In this document: positions 1-9,900 of the stretch, piece by piece
Layout of the letters: each line of letters starts with the position of its first letter
How positions within the stretch are numbered: position 1 is the stretch's first letter
Origin: a virus
Direction: 5' to 3' (one strand)
IMG/VR virus record: IMGVR_UViG_3300039037_000037
Span: 1-21,028 of that record
Length of the DNA stretch: 21,028 nt
The notes under the pieces: generated by a model
Seen by the model: only the letters and a program-made list of their open reading frames with translations
What the model was told of the DNA's origin: nothing
The model's database searches: none
Translations under genes and position numbers: made by a program

Positions 1-3000
1 TATCCCGATGGAACAAGAATAATACCACTAGCATTACCATACTCATCAGTAGTGATATTGCCGTTGAATACTGTAGAAGAGTTTCCTGCAACTCCAGTAA
101 ATCTAGAGTCAGGGTTTACCCAGCGACCAATATCTCTCTTTTCCATAAAGACACTCAATTGTGTCCTTGGCTTCATTCTTCTAATAATGTACTTAATGGG
201 AACAGATCTAGCAAAGAACTTAAGTGAATTTGCTACGTTAGTGCCGTTGATGGTCTTGTATCCTACACCTTTGGCAATCTCGTTGTTCTGTGGACTGATG
301 TTAGAAGAAGTCGCTACAGTTGCACTCTGTACAGTTGCTTCTGCAGTTCTTGTGTTATTTTCGGCAAAACTCTTGAGGTTGTAGAAAGACTTATCTACGC
401 CAACCCAGTTGATGATAAAGGAGTTATAGATGCTAGAGAATGCAACACGAACATCTTGCTTGCCAAGGAATACAGAGAACAGATTTGTGTTGTTATCTGT
501 AACCAGAGGAGCAACAGTATCGTTATACCACTGATCAACATTAGGATGAACAGCAGCATCTCCAACATATTGAATGACAACGAATGGGTTTGGATTCACT
601 GTCTTGGTTGCAAACTCATTAGTTGCATATGTGACATCAGAGAATGGTAAAGTTACAACACCATTAGAGTTTGTATATCCAGCAATTCTTCTTTGATCTG
701 CTCTTCTGTTGACTTCTTGTAATCTGAAGTTATCTTCCTTGGACTGTGGTCTTAAGACGGACTGTTGAGCATCGATTGAGCACAGGTAGTCAATAGACTT
801 GACATTACCTACGCTATGTGTCTCGAAGTTGTCTACAAGGAAACCACTCTTGGTTTTGTCGATGCCTAGAGTATCCTTGACTTGCATGTTGAGTGCTTGT
901 TGCTCAAGAATGCTCAAGGTAGTGTAATACTCAAGACGCTCAATACGCTTCTCCAGTTTACCGATATCACGCATTGTGAAACGACGGTTGTCAACAGGAG
1001 TAATTCTTACATCCTTACTTGACTTGGTGAAAGCAGGGACAAAAATGTAGTAGAGAGGAATGCCATCTTCAATGATCTCTGGCTTACTTGGGTTTAGAGA
1101 TGCATTGCCTTGCTTAATAATAAACTCTCCCTTCTTATTCAAGAAGACGCCATCAATTCTATCCAGATACTGTGATTCAGTAAAGGAGATGGTATATGGC
1201 AGAGATCTAGCAGAAGATGGTGTGCTGGATACAGATCCGCCTGCACCAATAAAGTTGATGTATTCTGCTTGTGACAGCAATGAAGTATCTTGGAAACCAG
1301 TAACGATAGCAGTTGAATCTACCTTGGGTCTGAAGTCAATAACATTCTTCAGGCTCAAATTGCCATGTACAGCAGAGTTGAAATCAGGAATCTCATCTGC
1401 TACAACACCTGCCTCGTGGATGTAAGAGTCAACGGTACAGAAGTCACCTTGAGAATGCTCGAAGTAATCGAAAGCAACAACAACTTGACCAGTAGGTGGT
1501 GTAAATCCAGGTTTCAGTACGATTCTGGATACGTCATAGAATGTATCCCTTTGTCCATCATCAAAAGTAAATCTGTCAGTAAGATCTGTACCAACAACCA
1601 GATTGCCATTGACATCAACTGTTGGGGGAGCAGATGCTGATCCTTCATAAATGTACCTTACTTTGAATGCATCGGAGAAAGATAGAACTTCACTACTGTC
1701 GCTATCGTAGTCAAGACCGCGCAAAGGAAGAACTTGATCACCAGAAGAGGTGATAACAATTCTCTTGTTCCTAACTGCTGTCTTAAGTTTTGGTCTACCC
1801 TTGGAGACTTCGATGGTAGCGGTCAACTTCAGTTTGGGGAAGTTCGTTACGTTGTTGCCAAAGTAATTACCAGGGAAAGTAAGTGTAATACTACCTGAAG
1901 ACAATCCAGATGTAGCATCTGTAGTATTCAGGATGCTAACAAAATCTGGAGAAACATAAATGACATCACCAGTCTCTACTAGATCGGAACCACCTTTATC
2001 AAGAACTGTGATAAGGAAGTCTCTTTCCGTGAATTGAGTAAATCTCTGTGTACCAAAGTCTAATTGTGCAGCGAAAGTAATATTACCACCATTATCACTA
2101 CCAGTAGTTACAAAGTCTCTTCTGATGAAGTAACTGATCTTGGTGTCTTCAGTAGAGCTGACGAGACTACCAACTTCTTTACTGCCTGTTGGGAATAGTA
2201 GCGTAGATGTTGTTCCATTCTTAATAACAGGACGCAATCTAACAACAGTTGCAGAAGTTACTGAATCTGGGAGAGAGCTAGTGAAATAGACTCTAGATTT
2301 ATCAGTTCCTCTGGGAACGGTTGCATGATCTACGATGAACTTGTTGAGTCTACCTGTGTCATCATTGAACTGAATGACATCGCCTTGGACAAGCATCAAT
2401 GATGCGTCTGCACCAAATCCATTACACTCAAGGAACTTAAATCCTTTGGTGCCAGAGAAAGTAAATTGAGTTACTGTCTTTGTTTCGGAGAATGCTGTGT
2501 CTTGAGTCTCAACGTCAGCCGAGAACTTACTGGAAGATCCAAACTCCGAATATAGAGACTTGACGTTCTGTGCTGTATAAGTTAGAACTGTGTTCTTGAA
2601 TAGAACAGGAACAACGTTAGCAACAATTGTGCTGGTTCCTTCGATGTCAATGGTTGGAGGTGCAGCATATTCTGTCTGTGTAACATCTCTATTGAGGATT
2701 TCTACTTTATAGAGAGTTCCACCATTGATACCTACATTGATGTCCTTGAGTTCAAAACGAGTGCCGTTGATAGAAATTCTGGATCCTGATGTATAACCAG
2801 TTCCTTGTTTTGCAACAACAAAGTGAGAAATAGTATTCTCTTGTGCAATACGGAGGAGATCGCCCTCTTCACTAGTGATTGTCTCACCAGGCAAGAAGGT
2901 TCCGTAGAGCGTCTTAACGTACAGACTCTTACCAAGAGACAGGTAACCATTTGAAGCGCCTTCTACGACGCCGTAGGCACCGCTGGTGCTGCCTGTGATA

Positions 3001-5045
3001 TACTTACCAGGCGCAAATCCATTGGTGATTGAAGAATCTACCAGGAGACGTGTGAAGAAGACAGGGTTGAAATAAGATAGATTGAACTTACCGTTGTAAG
3101 TAGGAGTTCCGTCAGAAAGCTTACCACGAGAAATAACAATATCAGTATCTTCATTGAAACCGTCAGGTCTGCTAACAAGACTGATATCTTTTGGTTTTGC
3201 TACACCAATAAGAGGAACAATAGTATTATCATAATCGACAATATACCCAACATCATTAATTTCTTGCTGAACTTCTGCTAGAGACTTATAAAGGAATCTT
3301 CTTCTGGTAGATACGTTATCATCATACTCAAGGAAGAAGTTATCTAGATAATCTTTTCTACCCAGAACAGTTAGTTGTAGATATTGTGCATTGACATCAC
3401 CAACTTCTGGTCTAGTAATCTTTGCGAAAGAAAGAACCTTTACAGTAGCAGTAGATGCTACACCATTAGTGGCAGTTCTAGAGGTGACAAAATGCAGGGT
3501 TTTGATGTCTGCCTTGTCTGCAGGAGTATTTGGTTCAATACTTGACTCATCGATAAGACCTAGATCGATTGCTGCCTGTACATAGATGGTCTTGATAGCA
3601 TCGTCTTTGCTGTATCCAAGACCTCTTCTCTCGATAGTCTGAATATAGCTTGTAGAGTCTTCTAGATCATTTGTTCCACTGACTCCATCGTTATAGGTGG
3701 AGTTCAAGAAAATAGTTGGGAATGCAGTTAGATCAGCACCCTCGGCATTCAGAGGGAGGGTATTGAATACATTAGTAATAGTAAATGCTGCAAGACCATT
3801 AGATTTGATCGTTACATTATCTCTAGAAAGAGTATCTCTTGCTTTGTCAACTTCAATGTATTTGGTTTCTTTGTTGACAATCTCAAAACCACGGACGTAT
3901 GCTTTACCAGGTCCAATGGTTGCGACCATTTTGTCTGCTGCTTCAACTGCAGTCAGTCCGTTGGGACCGATGAGACCATTAACACCTGGTGCATATACAC
4001 CACGATTGCCTTCTCTCTGGTAAAACTCTCTGATGTCAAAATCAAAAGAATCTACAACATAATCACCAGACTCATCGTAGGTTCTTCTAGCAAGAGTATT
4101 CTCAAGTGTATTGTATGCAGCTTGTCTTACCTGCTTCTGAATAACTCCATTCTTAATAGAAAGAAGTTGAATGAAATTCTTATCGGGAGTCTCTTCAAAA
4201 GAATATCTGACTAGACCCAAACTAATCTTCAGACGATGTGCTCCAGGAGCAGCATAGTTTGAGGATCCGAATGCATTGTCATATAATGTTGGGTCTTCCT
4301 CTGGTGTTACCAGAGTTTCTGTAACTTTAAATCCAACTTTTACTGAAGGATTATCGCTATATCCATCAACAACAATAAGGTCTGCAGAATTTCTTACAAA
4401 GTATCCATTAACAAAGTATACACCTTCTTCTACCTGTACAGCAGAAGCATATCCCATTGCACCACTCTCTACGAAGGTGGTAACTTGTGTATCTGGGTCA
4501 GTTACCGCAACGCTAGTAGGTAGAACACTCCCGTCAGTGCCAACAACGAGAAGAGGGCTATTAACGCCATCCACAACTTCGAGCGTTTCTCCTTGACGGA
4601 ACCTTTCTTCATCTCCTCCATCACCAGCATTTAAATATTTTACATAAAGTGTGTCTGCACTATTGTCAGTTGCTTTTACAATTGCTTGTACAAGAGCAAT
4701 GACGCCAGAAGACAACCCGTTGATTTTTTGACCAACAAGGTTGTCGATATCATATTTTTGATAAATGATTTCGTCGCCAACGTTAACAGCGACTTCAGAA
4801 ACAGACGATAGTTTTACAAAGTCTAGTTTTTTGTTTAGACCAACCTCACCAGGGACAACAAGGTCTCCCTGCTTGAATGCATATTTACCATAACTCTCAA
4901 TCTGATTCTGTAGAATCGACTGGGTAGTATTCAGCTCCCTCCCTTGGACAGGATAGGAAGGTCTGAATAATACCTTGTAGAAGTCGTTTCTTGAATCGTA
5001 GTCGTCAAAATATGGGGCGGCTTTAAGATTAGTCTTCTGTGGCAT
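1..5045 (-). CDS. DUF4815-type virion structural protein, 3' end outside window
   Basis: The reading frame opens at an ATG at 5045 (MPQKTNLKAAPYFDDY...) and stays open to the left edge, giving at least 1681 residues with the C-terminus missing. The N-terminus, including 'DFYKVLFRPSYPVQGREL' and the following 'QSILQNQIESYG', is the hallmark I know from DUF4815 proteins of marine T4-like phages. Later landmarks fit the same family: 'NVIDFRPKVDS' near residue 1232, a heptad-like helix from M1358 (MRDIGKLEKRIERLEYYT), 'RPQSKEDNFRLQEVNRR', and 'TDEYGNASG' close to the window edge. Most of the rest reads as beta-rich, Gly/Thr/Ser/Val-rich structural sequence. It begins 33 bases after the gp8 stop, in the place where T4 carries genes 9 and 10, so a role at the baseplate periphery or fibre attachment is inferred. 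The exact function is unknown. The family call is from memory of conserved motifs. Confidence 0.85.
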   Translation of the reverse strand, partial: MPQKTNLKAAPYFDDYDSRNDFYKVLFRPSYPVQGRELNTTQSILQNQIESYGKYAFKQGDLVVPGEVGLNKKLDFVKLSSVSEVAVNVGDEIIYQKYDIDNLVGQKINGLSSGVIALVQAIVKATDNSADTLYVKYLNAGDGGDEERFRQGETLEVVDGVNSPLLVVGTDGSVLPTSVAVTDPDTQVTTFVESGAMGYASAVQVEEGVYFVNGYFVRNSADLIVVDGYSDNPSVKVGFKVTETLVTPEEDPTLYDNAFGSSNYAAPGAHRLKISLGLVRYSFEETPDKNFIQLLSIKNGVIQKQVRQAAYNTLENTLARRTYDESGDYVVDSFDFDIREFYQREGNRGVYAPGVNGLIGPNGLTAVEAADKMVATIGPGKAYVRGFEIVNKETKYIEVDKARDTLSRDNVTIKSNGLAAFTITNVFNTLPLNAEGADLTAFPTIFLNSTYNDGVSGTNDLEDSTSYIQTIERRGLGYSKDDAIKTIYVQAAIDLGLIDESSIEPNTPADKADIKTLHFVTSRTATNGVASTATVKVLSFAKITRPEVGDVNAQYLQLTVLGRKDYLDNFFLEYDDNVSTRRRFLYKSLAEVQQEINDVGYIVDYDNTIVPLIGVAKPKDISLVSRPDGFNEDTDIVISRGKLSDGTPTYNGKFNLSYFNPVFFTRLLVDSSITNGFAPGKYITGSTSGAYGVVEGASNGYLSLGKSLYVKTLYGTFLPGETITSEEGDLLRIAQENTISHFVVAKQGTGYTSGSRISINGTRFELKDINVGINGGTLYKVEILNRDVTQTEYAAPPTIDIEGTSTIVANVVPVLFKNTVLTYTAQNVKSLYSEFGSSSKFSADVETQDTAFSETKTVTQFTFSGTKGFKFLECNGFGADASLMLVQGDVIQFNDDTGRLNKFIVDHATVPRGTDKSRVYFTSSLPDSVTSATVVRLRPVIKNGTTSTLLFPTGSKEVGSLVSSTEDTKISYFIRRDFVTTGSDNGGNITFAAQLDFGTQRFTQFTERDFLITVLDKGGSDLVETGDVIYVSPDFVSILNTTDATSGLSSGSITLTFPGNYFGNNVTNFPKLKLTATIEVSKGRPKLKTAVRNKRIVITSSGDQVLPLRGLDYDSDSSEVLSFSDAFKVRYIYEGSASAPPTVDVNGNLVVGTDLTDRFTFDDGQRDTFYDVSRIVLKPGFTPPTGQVVVAFDYFEHSQGDFCTVDSYIHEAGVVADEIPDFNSAVHGNLSLKNVIDFRPKVDSTAIVTGFQDTSLLSQAEYINFIGAGGSVSSTPSSARSLPYTISFTESQYLDRIDGVFLNKKGEFIIKQGNASLNPSKPEIIEDGIPLYYIFVPAFTKSSKDVRITPVDNRRFTMRDIGKLEKRIERLEYYTTLSILEQQALNMQVKDTLGIDKTKSGFLVDNFETHSVGNVKSIDYLCSIDAQQSVLRPQSKEDNFRLQEVNRRADQRRIAGYTNSNGVVTLPFSDVTYATNEFATKTVNPNPFVVIQYVGDAAVHPNVDQWYNDTVAPLVTDNNTNLFSVFLGKQDVRVAFSSIYNSFIINWVGVDKSFYNLKSFAENNTRTAEATVQSATVATSSNISPQNNEIAKGVGYKTINGTNVANSLKFFARSVPIKYIIRRMKPRTQLSVFMEKRDIGRWVNPDSRFTGVAGNSSTVFNGNITTDEYGNASGIILVPSG

Positions 5046-5069
5046 TGTATTAAACTACCGTCTTGTTTT

Positions 5070-5077
5070 TGTTTATA
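5070..5077 (-). promoter_or_regulatory. Weak T4-like late promoter box before the DUF4815 gene
   Basis: The minus strand reads TATAAACA in the short gap between gp8 and the DUF4815 gene, six of eight bases of the T4 late box TATAAATA, about 25 bases before the ATG at 5045. It could also be chance AT-rich sequence, or the gene may be read through from the stronger promoter upstream of gp8. Confidence 0.3.
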
Positions 5078-5078
5078 A

Positions 5079-6944
5079 TCAGAATTCGATGACTAACTTG
5101 ATGTCCTCAATTTGGTCAGCAGCTCTAGTGATTAGTCTTCTGTTCTCAATATATATCAGGTCTCCAGAGTTGTTCTCAATCTCGGGATCTGCTAGACCAT
5201 CGGTGAAGATAGCGCCTACAAGTTGGGTTCCATCTGCCAATGCAACCTCAACGGTTCCTTGAGAAGCAGAAGAAGCACCAGTGATAGCATTAGCAGCATC
5301 AGATGCGAAGTCTCTTACGATTCCATTAGCGTCTGTATGATACTCTGGACTCTGGATATACTTCAGAACACCGCTACCAGGGGTAGAAGGTGTTGGAGTT
5401 GGAGATCCAGCGTCTAGGGTCCAAGAGACTACAGTGCCCTTTGCAGTGCCACCAGCGACGGTCTGGGAGATCATCTCATCTGGAGTAAAGTTTCCAGTTG
5501 CTCCAGTCAGTTTGACTGCCTTGAGACCAGATAGGGTATCAGCAGTAGCGAAGGTAGTTGTACCGTACTCAAGGGGATCCTTGATAATACCGATACGACG
5601 GAAGTCGTTATCTACAGGGAAGTCTCCTGCATTCTCAACAAAGGTAAGACGAATGTTCGTCATGACACGCTTTGCGTTGAGTTCAGTCTCGAAGTCAGAA
5701 CCGTGACCGCCTTGAGGAGGGAGAATCACTTCTAGTGCTGCAGCGGATGTTGCTGCAACTGCTTGAGATACAGTTAGTGCTGTATCAGTGAAGAGTCCGA
5801 TTGCTTCGGTGCTTCCAGCGGTTCCAGAAGCAACACCAGTTACAACAGGAACAGAAGCGTAAGTATATCCAGAACCTACTGCTTCAATTTCAGCAGCAGA
5901 GATAGCACCACCAGTAACAGTCAGTTTGACGATACCACCAGCACCATCACCTAGGATAGGAGCATAGAAGGTGCCGTTGGTAAGACCAGTGCCAGCATCT
6001 TTGATTAGTGCAACGTTGATAGAACCAGCAACAGCAGCAGTTTCGGTTGCAACTCTGCTTGTTTCTCCTGCTGCCGCAATAGGCATGAAGTCAGAAGAGA
6101 GGAATGCTAGTACATCATCAGTAGGCATGGTGTACATATACTTCCAGATATAAGAACCATCTGGAGCAGTAAAGATGCCATTAGCATATGTACCAAGACC
6201 TGCAGAAGGGGTAGTCTTGGGTTCGTGAACTACGTTAACACCAGTTGGGTTAGCAAGACTCTCGCCGTTGTAGAGGCACTTGAATACTTCGTAGTTCTGG
6301 TTCATTACATAGAACTTTGCAGAACCAATACCAGTCGCACCCGTAGCAGTAGAGACGCCAATCTGTCCACCACCAGCTGGGGTAGCAGAATAGTTGGGTT
6401 TCCACATGTCAAACTTGGGATTGTTTGCTGTATCCCAGTTGTATCTTCTTACAACAGAGCGTGCATAAGAAGAGGTGATTCTCTTCGCTGCAATAATATC
6501 GTCGTAAACGCTGAATTTCTCGGTTTGGTTGTCAAGGGGTACAGGAGGAACGTTCTCCGTAGAATATCTGTAAACACCCGTGGTTGCGGTAACACCCGTA
6601 TCTGCCGAACCATCGGACTCTTTCAATGCCGATCCTAAAGCAGGAGCAGCAGTTGGAAGAGGACCAACCGAAGTAATTAGTAAGCTATTGGGACAAACTT
6701 TTACGATAGTTCCCTTGAATGTAGCACTGCCAAGAGCAGCACCAACATATACCTGATTGCCAGCGGTGAATGATCCGCCGTCTGTTGCATAAACTTCTAA
6801 ATACGAGTCCCATGCTTGGGGTCTGCCGACAAAGAAGTACATACGACTTCTGTCAGCACCAGTATCGCTAGAACCCTCTGTTAGAGACTCTAGGAACTGC
6901 TTCGCATTGAAAATTCTAAACTTTTCCGAGATAATAGCAGCCAT
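5079..6944 (-). CDS. gp8: Baseplate wedge subunit gp8
   Basis: This 621-residue protein is the T4 gp8 homologue, a dimeric wedge component. The N-terminus 'ISEKFRIFNAKQFLESL' followed by 'MYFFVGRPQAW' (residues 35-45) parallels the T4 gp8 start with its 'IFITFGRSEPW'. Further matches are a 'DDIIAAKRITSSYARSVVRR' to 'YNWD' stretch (149-171), 'DGSYIWKYMYTMP', and the C-terminal 'DLIYIENRRLITR' ending in 'IKLVIEF'. T4 gp8 is 334 residues, so this protein is almost twice as long. Extra material sits at about residues 55-130 and through much of the C-terminal half, including a 'GSGYTYASVPVV' repeat and a Pro/Thr linker (PTPTPSTPGSG) near residue 512. A double late promoter lies just upstream, and the DUF4815 gene follows 33 bases downstream. 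No clear Shine-Dalgarno precedes the ATG at 6944. Confidence 0.88.
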   Translation of the reverse strand: MAAIISEKFRIFNAKQFLESLTEGSSDTGADRSRMYFFVGRPQAWDSYLEVYATDGGSFTAGNQVYVGAALGSATFKGTIVKVCPNSLLITSVGPLPTAAPALGSALKESDGSADTGVTATTGVYRYSTENVPPVPLDNQTEKFSVYDDIIAAKRITSSYARSVVRRYNWDTANNPKFDMWKPNYSATPAGGGQIGVSTATGATGIGSAKFYVMNQNYEVFKCLYNGESLANPTGVNVVHEPKTTPSAGLGTYANGIFTAPDGSYIWKYMYTMPTDDVLAFLSSDFMPIAAAGETSRVATETAAVAGSINVALIKDAGTGLTNGTFYAPILGDGAGGIVKLTVTGGAISAAEIEAVGSGYTYASVPVVTGVASGTAGSTEAIGLFTDTALTVSQAVAATSAAALEVILPPQGGHGSDFETELNAKRVMTNIRLTFVENAGDFPVDNDFRRIGIIKDPLEYGTTTFATADTLSGLKAVKLTGATGNFTPDEMISQTVAGGTAKGTVVSWTLDAGSPTPTPSTPGSGVLKYIQSPEYHTDANGIVRDFASDAANAITGASSASQGTVEVALADGTQLVGAIFTDGLADPEIENNSGDLIYIENRRLITRAADQIEDIKLVIEF

Positions 6945-6977
6945 TGAAATAAGAGATACGGGTGTGGATTTCTGTGT

Positions 6978-6991
6978 TATTTATATTTATA
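6978..6991 (-). promoter_or_regulatory. Tandem overlapping T4-like late promoter before gp8
   Basis: The minus strand reads TATAAATATAAATA: two perfect copies of the T4 late box TATAAATA overlapping by two bases (6984-6991 and 6978-6985). It sits in the 55-base gap between the giant gene stop and the gp8 ATG, leaving a leader of roughly 25-35 bases. This marks gp8 as the start of its own late transcript. Both copies match 8 of 8, and the position is intergenic. Confidence 0.8.
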
Positions 6992-6999
6992 CGGTGTTT

Positions 7000-9900
7000 T
7001 TAGAGAGTTGTCTCTAGACCGATAGTCCTGATAAATTGACCAGCAGAATGTGCTTCTGCTGTTGTGCCATCGACTCCCCTTGCAACACCGATCAAACGAT
7101 CAGGTAACTTGGATGTATATGTTACAAGTTCTTTACCGACGAGCAGTTTGCCACTGTCTGGGAAGTTAGTGGTATCAGGAATATAGATGACAGTAGATGA
7201 TGTTGTCAGTGGAGCATCTAGATAAGACATCAACTCTTGAATAGATGGAATACCAGGATTGAACAGTGTTCCATCACTGGTTATAGATGTGTTATTCAAT
7301 TCCATGTTTTCCATCCAAGTATCAACACCTTCACTGATACCAGCAAACTGTGTATAAGTCAATTCCAGTTGCTCAAGAGAGATACCAGATACATTTGCAT
7401 ATCCAGCATCCAAATACAGATAGTCCATGAAGGATGCAACTGTACCACCTAGCTTGCCTTGGGTGTAGAAGTCAGCAAAGATTAGATTTGGATTCTCATC
7501 CAATGCAAGGACACCAGAAGTAAAGTATCTTGTCTTGTCTGCTCTGAACTCACCATGTCCAACATTTTCTTCGAGGAAGATTCTGACGAAAGTTGGTTGT
7601 TCGACAGCAGATGGGGTTTGAGTCGCAACAACATACTGAATACGTGAAACGATATCCTGTTCAAATGGGAATCCCATTCCAATTTCAGGAGTAACCAAAT
7701 GCATTCCTCTGCTTACTAGTCTTCCACTTCCTAGAGGATTAGGAGACTGGAGAATAGCAATATGTTCGAGAAGATTTCTTTGATATAGATCAATGACAGA
7801 AGATGTGGTTTGAATAGTTGCATTCAATCCTTCGCCTTGACCACCAAAGATTGTTCTGACAGCAGAGAACTCTGGGTGATTGTTTTCGCGGACAATGTTA
7901 TATCCTCTAGATACGACAACTCTTGGTGGAGCAGTATATCCAGAACCACCATCGACCAGGATAATGTCGATGATTTGACCTCCATATACTAGAACTTGTG
8001 CTCTAGCACCACCACCTTCTCCATTAGTAGGAATGAAGTTCAATACTGGTGGACTGTTATAGTTGTATGCAGTAGGATTGATGAGAATATTATTATTGAA
8101 GAAATATGTAAGTTCTCTTCTATTCCAATCCAAGGAGATAACCTTACCAGTATCAATATTTGCAGTGACAGATAGACCTTCTCCTAGAACATCACCGTTA
8201 TAATCACTAGCAGCAACTTTAGCAAAGAAGTTAGCAGATGCTTGTCCACCCTTACGATAATCAGTTGCTTTAGCAAAAATTGGGGAACTCAAGATGTTGC
8301 GGTAAGATAGTTCACCATCAATTTGAATCTTATCTCCTCTACGAAGACTTGGATGCTCTTTCAGGATTTCTCCACGATAGTCATAACTATCAAATGCATC
8401 ATCAGTAGGTAGGAAAGGAATATAGTTAGATTCAACTCTGTTTAGAATACGTTCGCCAGCAGCATTTGTTGTATATGCAATAGAATAGTCTGCGAAAGTA
8501 ATTGTCAGTGGGTTGCCATCTCCTCTATCAAATGTGATGTCAGATCCAGCGATAAAGTCAATGTTTTGAGACTTCAGTGCAACAGTAAACTGGTTACCAG
8601 AACCAGACTGAAGATCGATAATTTCGCCCCAAACTCTATCGCCTTGTTTAACAATAGTCTTGTCGGATGTATTCAAAACATACCAGGAAGACAATGTGTC
8701 ATAGGTTCCTGCACCATCAAAAGTCACAGTTGCTCTGTTGTAGAAGACATCTGCTTCGTAATTAAAGAGATTAAGGGTAGACTGATAATTCTTGCCATAT
8801 AGGCGAAGAATATCTACTCTTGCACATGTGTAGGATCCATCTGCTTGTTCTGTATACTCCAATGGTTGCATGAAAGTAATTGCAGCACCATTGATCTTAT
8901 ATGATAGATTCTGTCTCTGGAGAACACCATCAACATAAACATAGACATACAATGGATTGTCGATGTTTCTTACATTATTGTTAGCATCATAGATGAGATA
9001 CTGATTATTTTGAGTGAATGGGATTATTCTCTTGTCGATTCCAAGTCTTTCATATAGACCCACACCAAATCCATAGAAATATGTCTCATTCTGTAGTTCT
9101 TGTGGAAAAGCATCAGCATCGTATAGGTCTTTGTAGTTTTTGGGTGCTTTATCAAAAGCGATACGATCTGTTTTGTTTGGGCTTGAGAATCGTCTGATTT
9201 CATATGAACCTTGCTGCAATACTCCATCGAGATATACAAACAGATCTTCATTGACTTGCGTCTTTACGACACTACCATCTTCCCAGTTGAGGTCAAAAAT
9301 TCTAGTTCTGCCATCGAAAGAATCTGCGATATTTTTCAGACGCTTAAGATAACGTGCATTGTCTGTATTTTCTCTAAACTTGAATGCCCTGATATATGCT
9401 TTCTGGGGAGGAACTATTTGATCTTCGGTGACTCTTGGTCCAAGAGGTGCCTCGAAGAAAGTGAGTTGATTGCCTACAACCTTGAAAGAGTATCCTGGTC
9501 TCTGGGCAACACCATCAATAGTCATCAAGATTTCTTGTTCATTATATGGAGTGTATGCACTACCAGTTGCAGCATCGATAATAGTAAATTGTCTATTGCC
9601 AATCTTCAATCCAGTCTGTGGATCGTAACGACCATCAAAAGCAGGGGATAGAGTCAACTCTCTAACTCTGGTGAGGGTTTCATCGAAGTCAGATACAGAA
9701 ACAGATCCCTCACCTCTAGCAACTCTAGAATCCTGTACTTTGATTACCTGTTGCTGAATAGTTCTCTTTGTAGACAGAGAAGATACTGCAAGAGGGGGAC
9801 CAACCAAATACATGGTGGACTTAAATGCCTTCTGATCAGATGGCATATCAGATGTGCCCTCGGAGTCTAGATAGATCTCACCGAACATCTTGAATCCTGC

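Noticed and set aside
9211-9651. Plus-strand ORF of 146 codons, and other plus-strand ORFs such as 6225-6638 and 1060-1425
   Set aside because: All lie antisense to long, unbroken minus-strand genes with recognised motifs; the translations show no family features and look like shadows of the coding strand.
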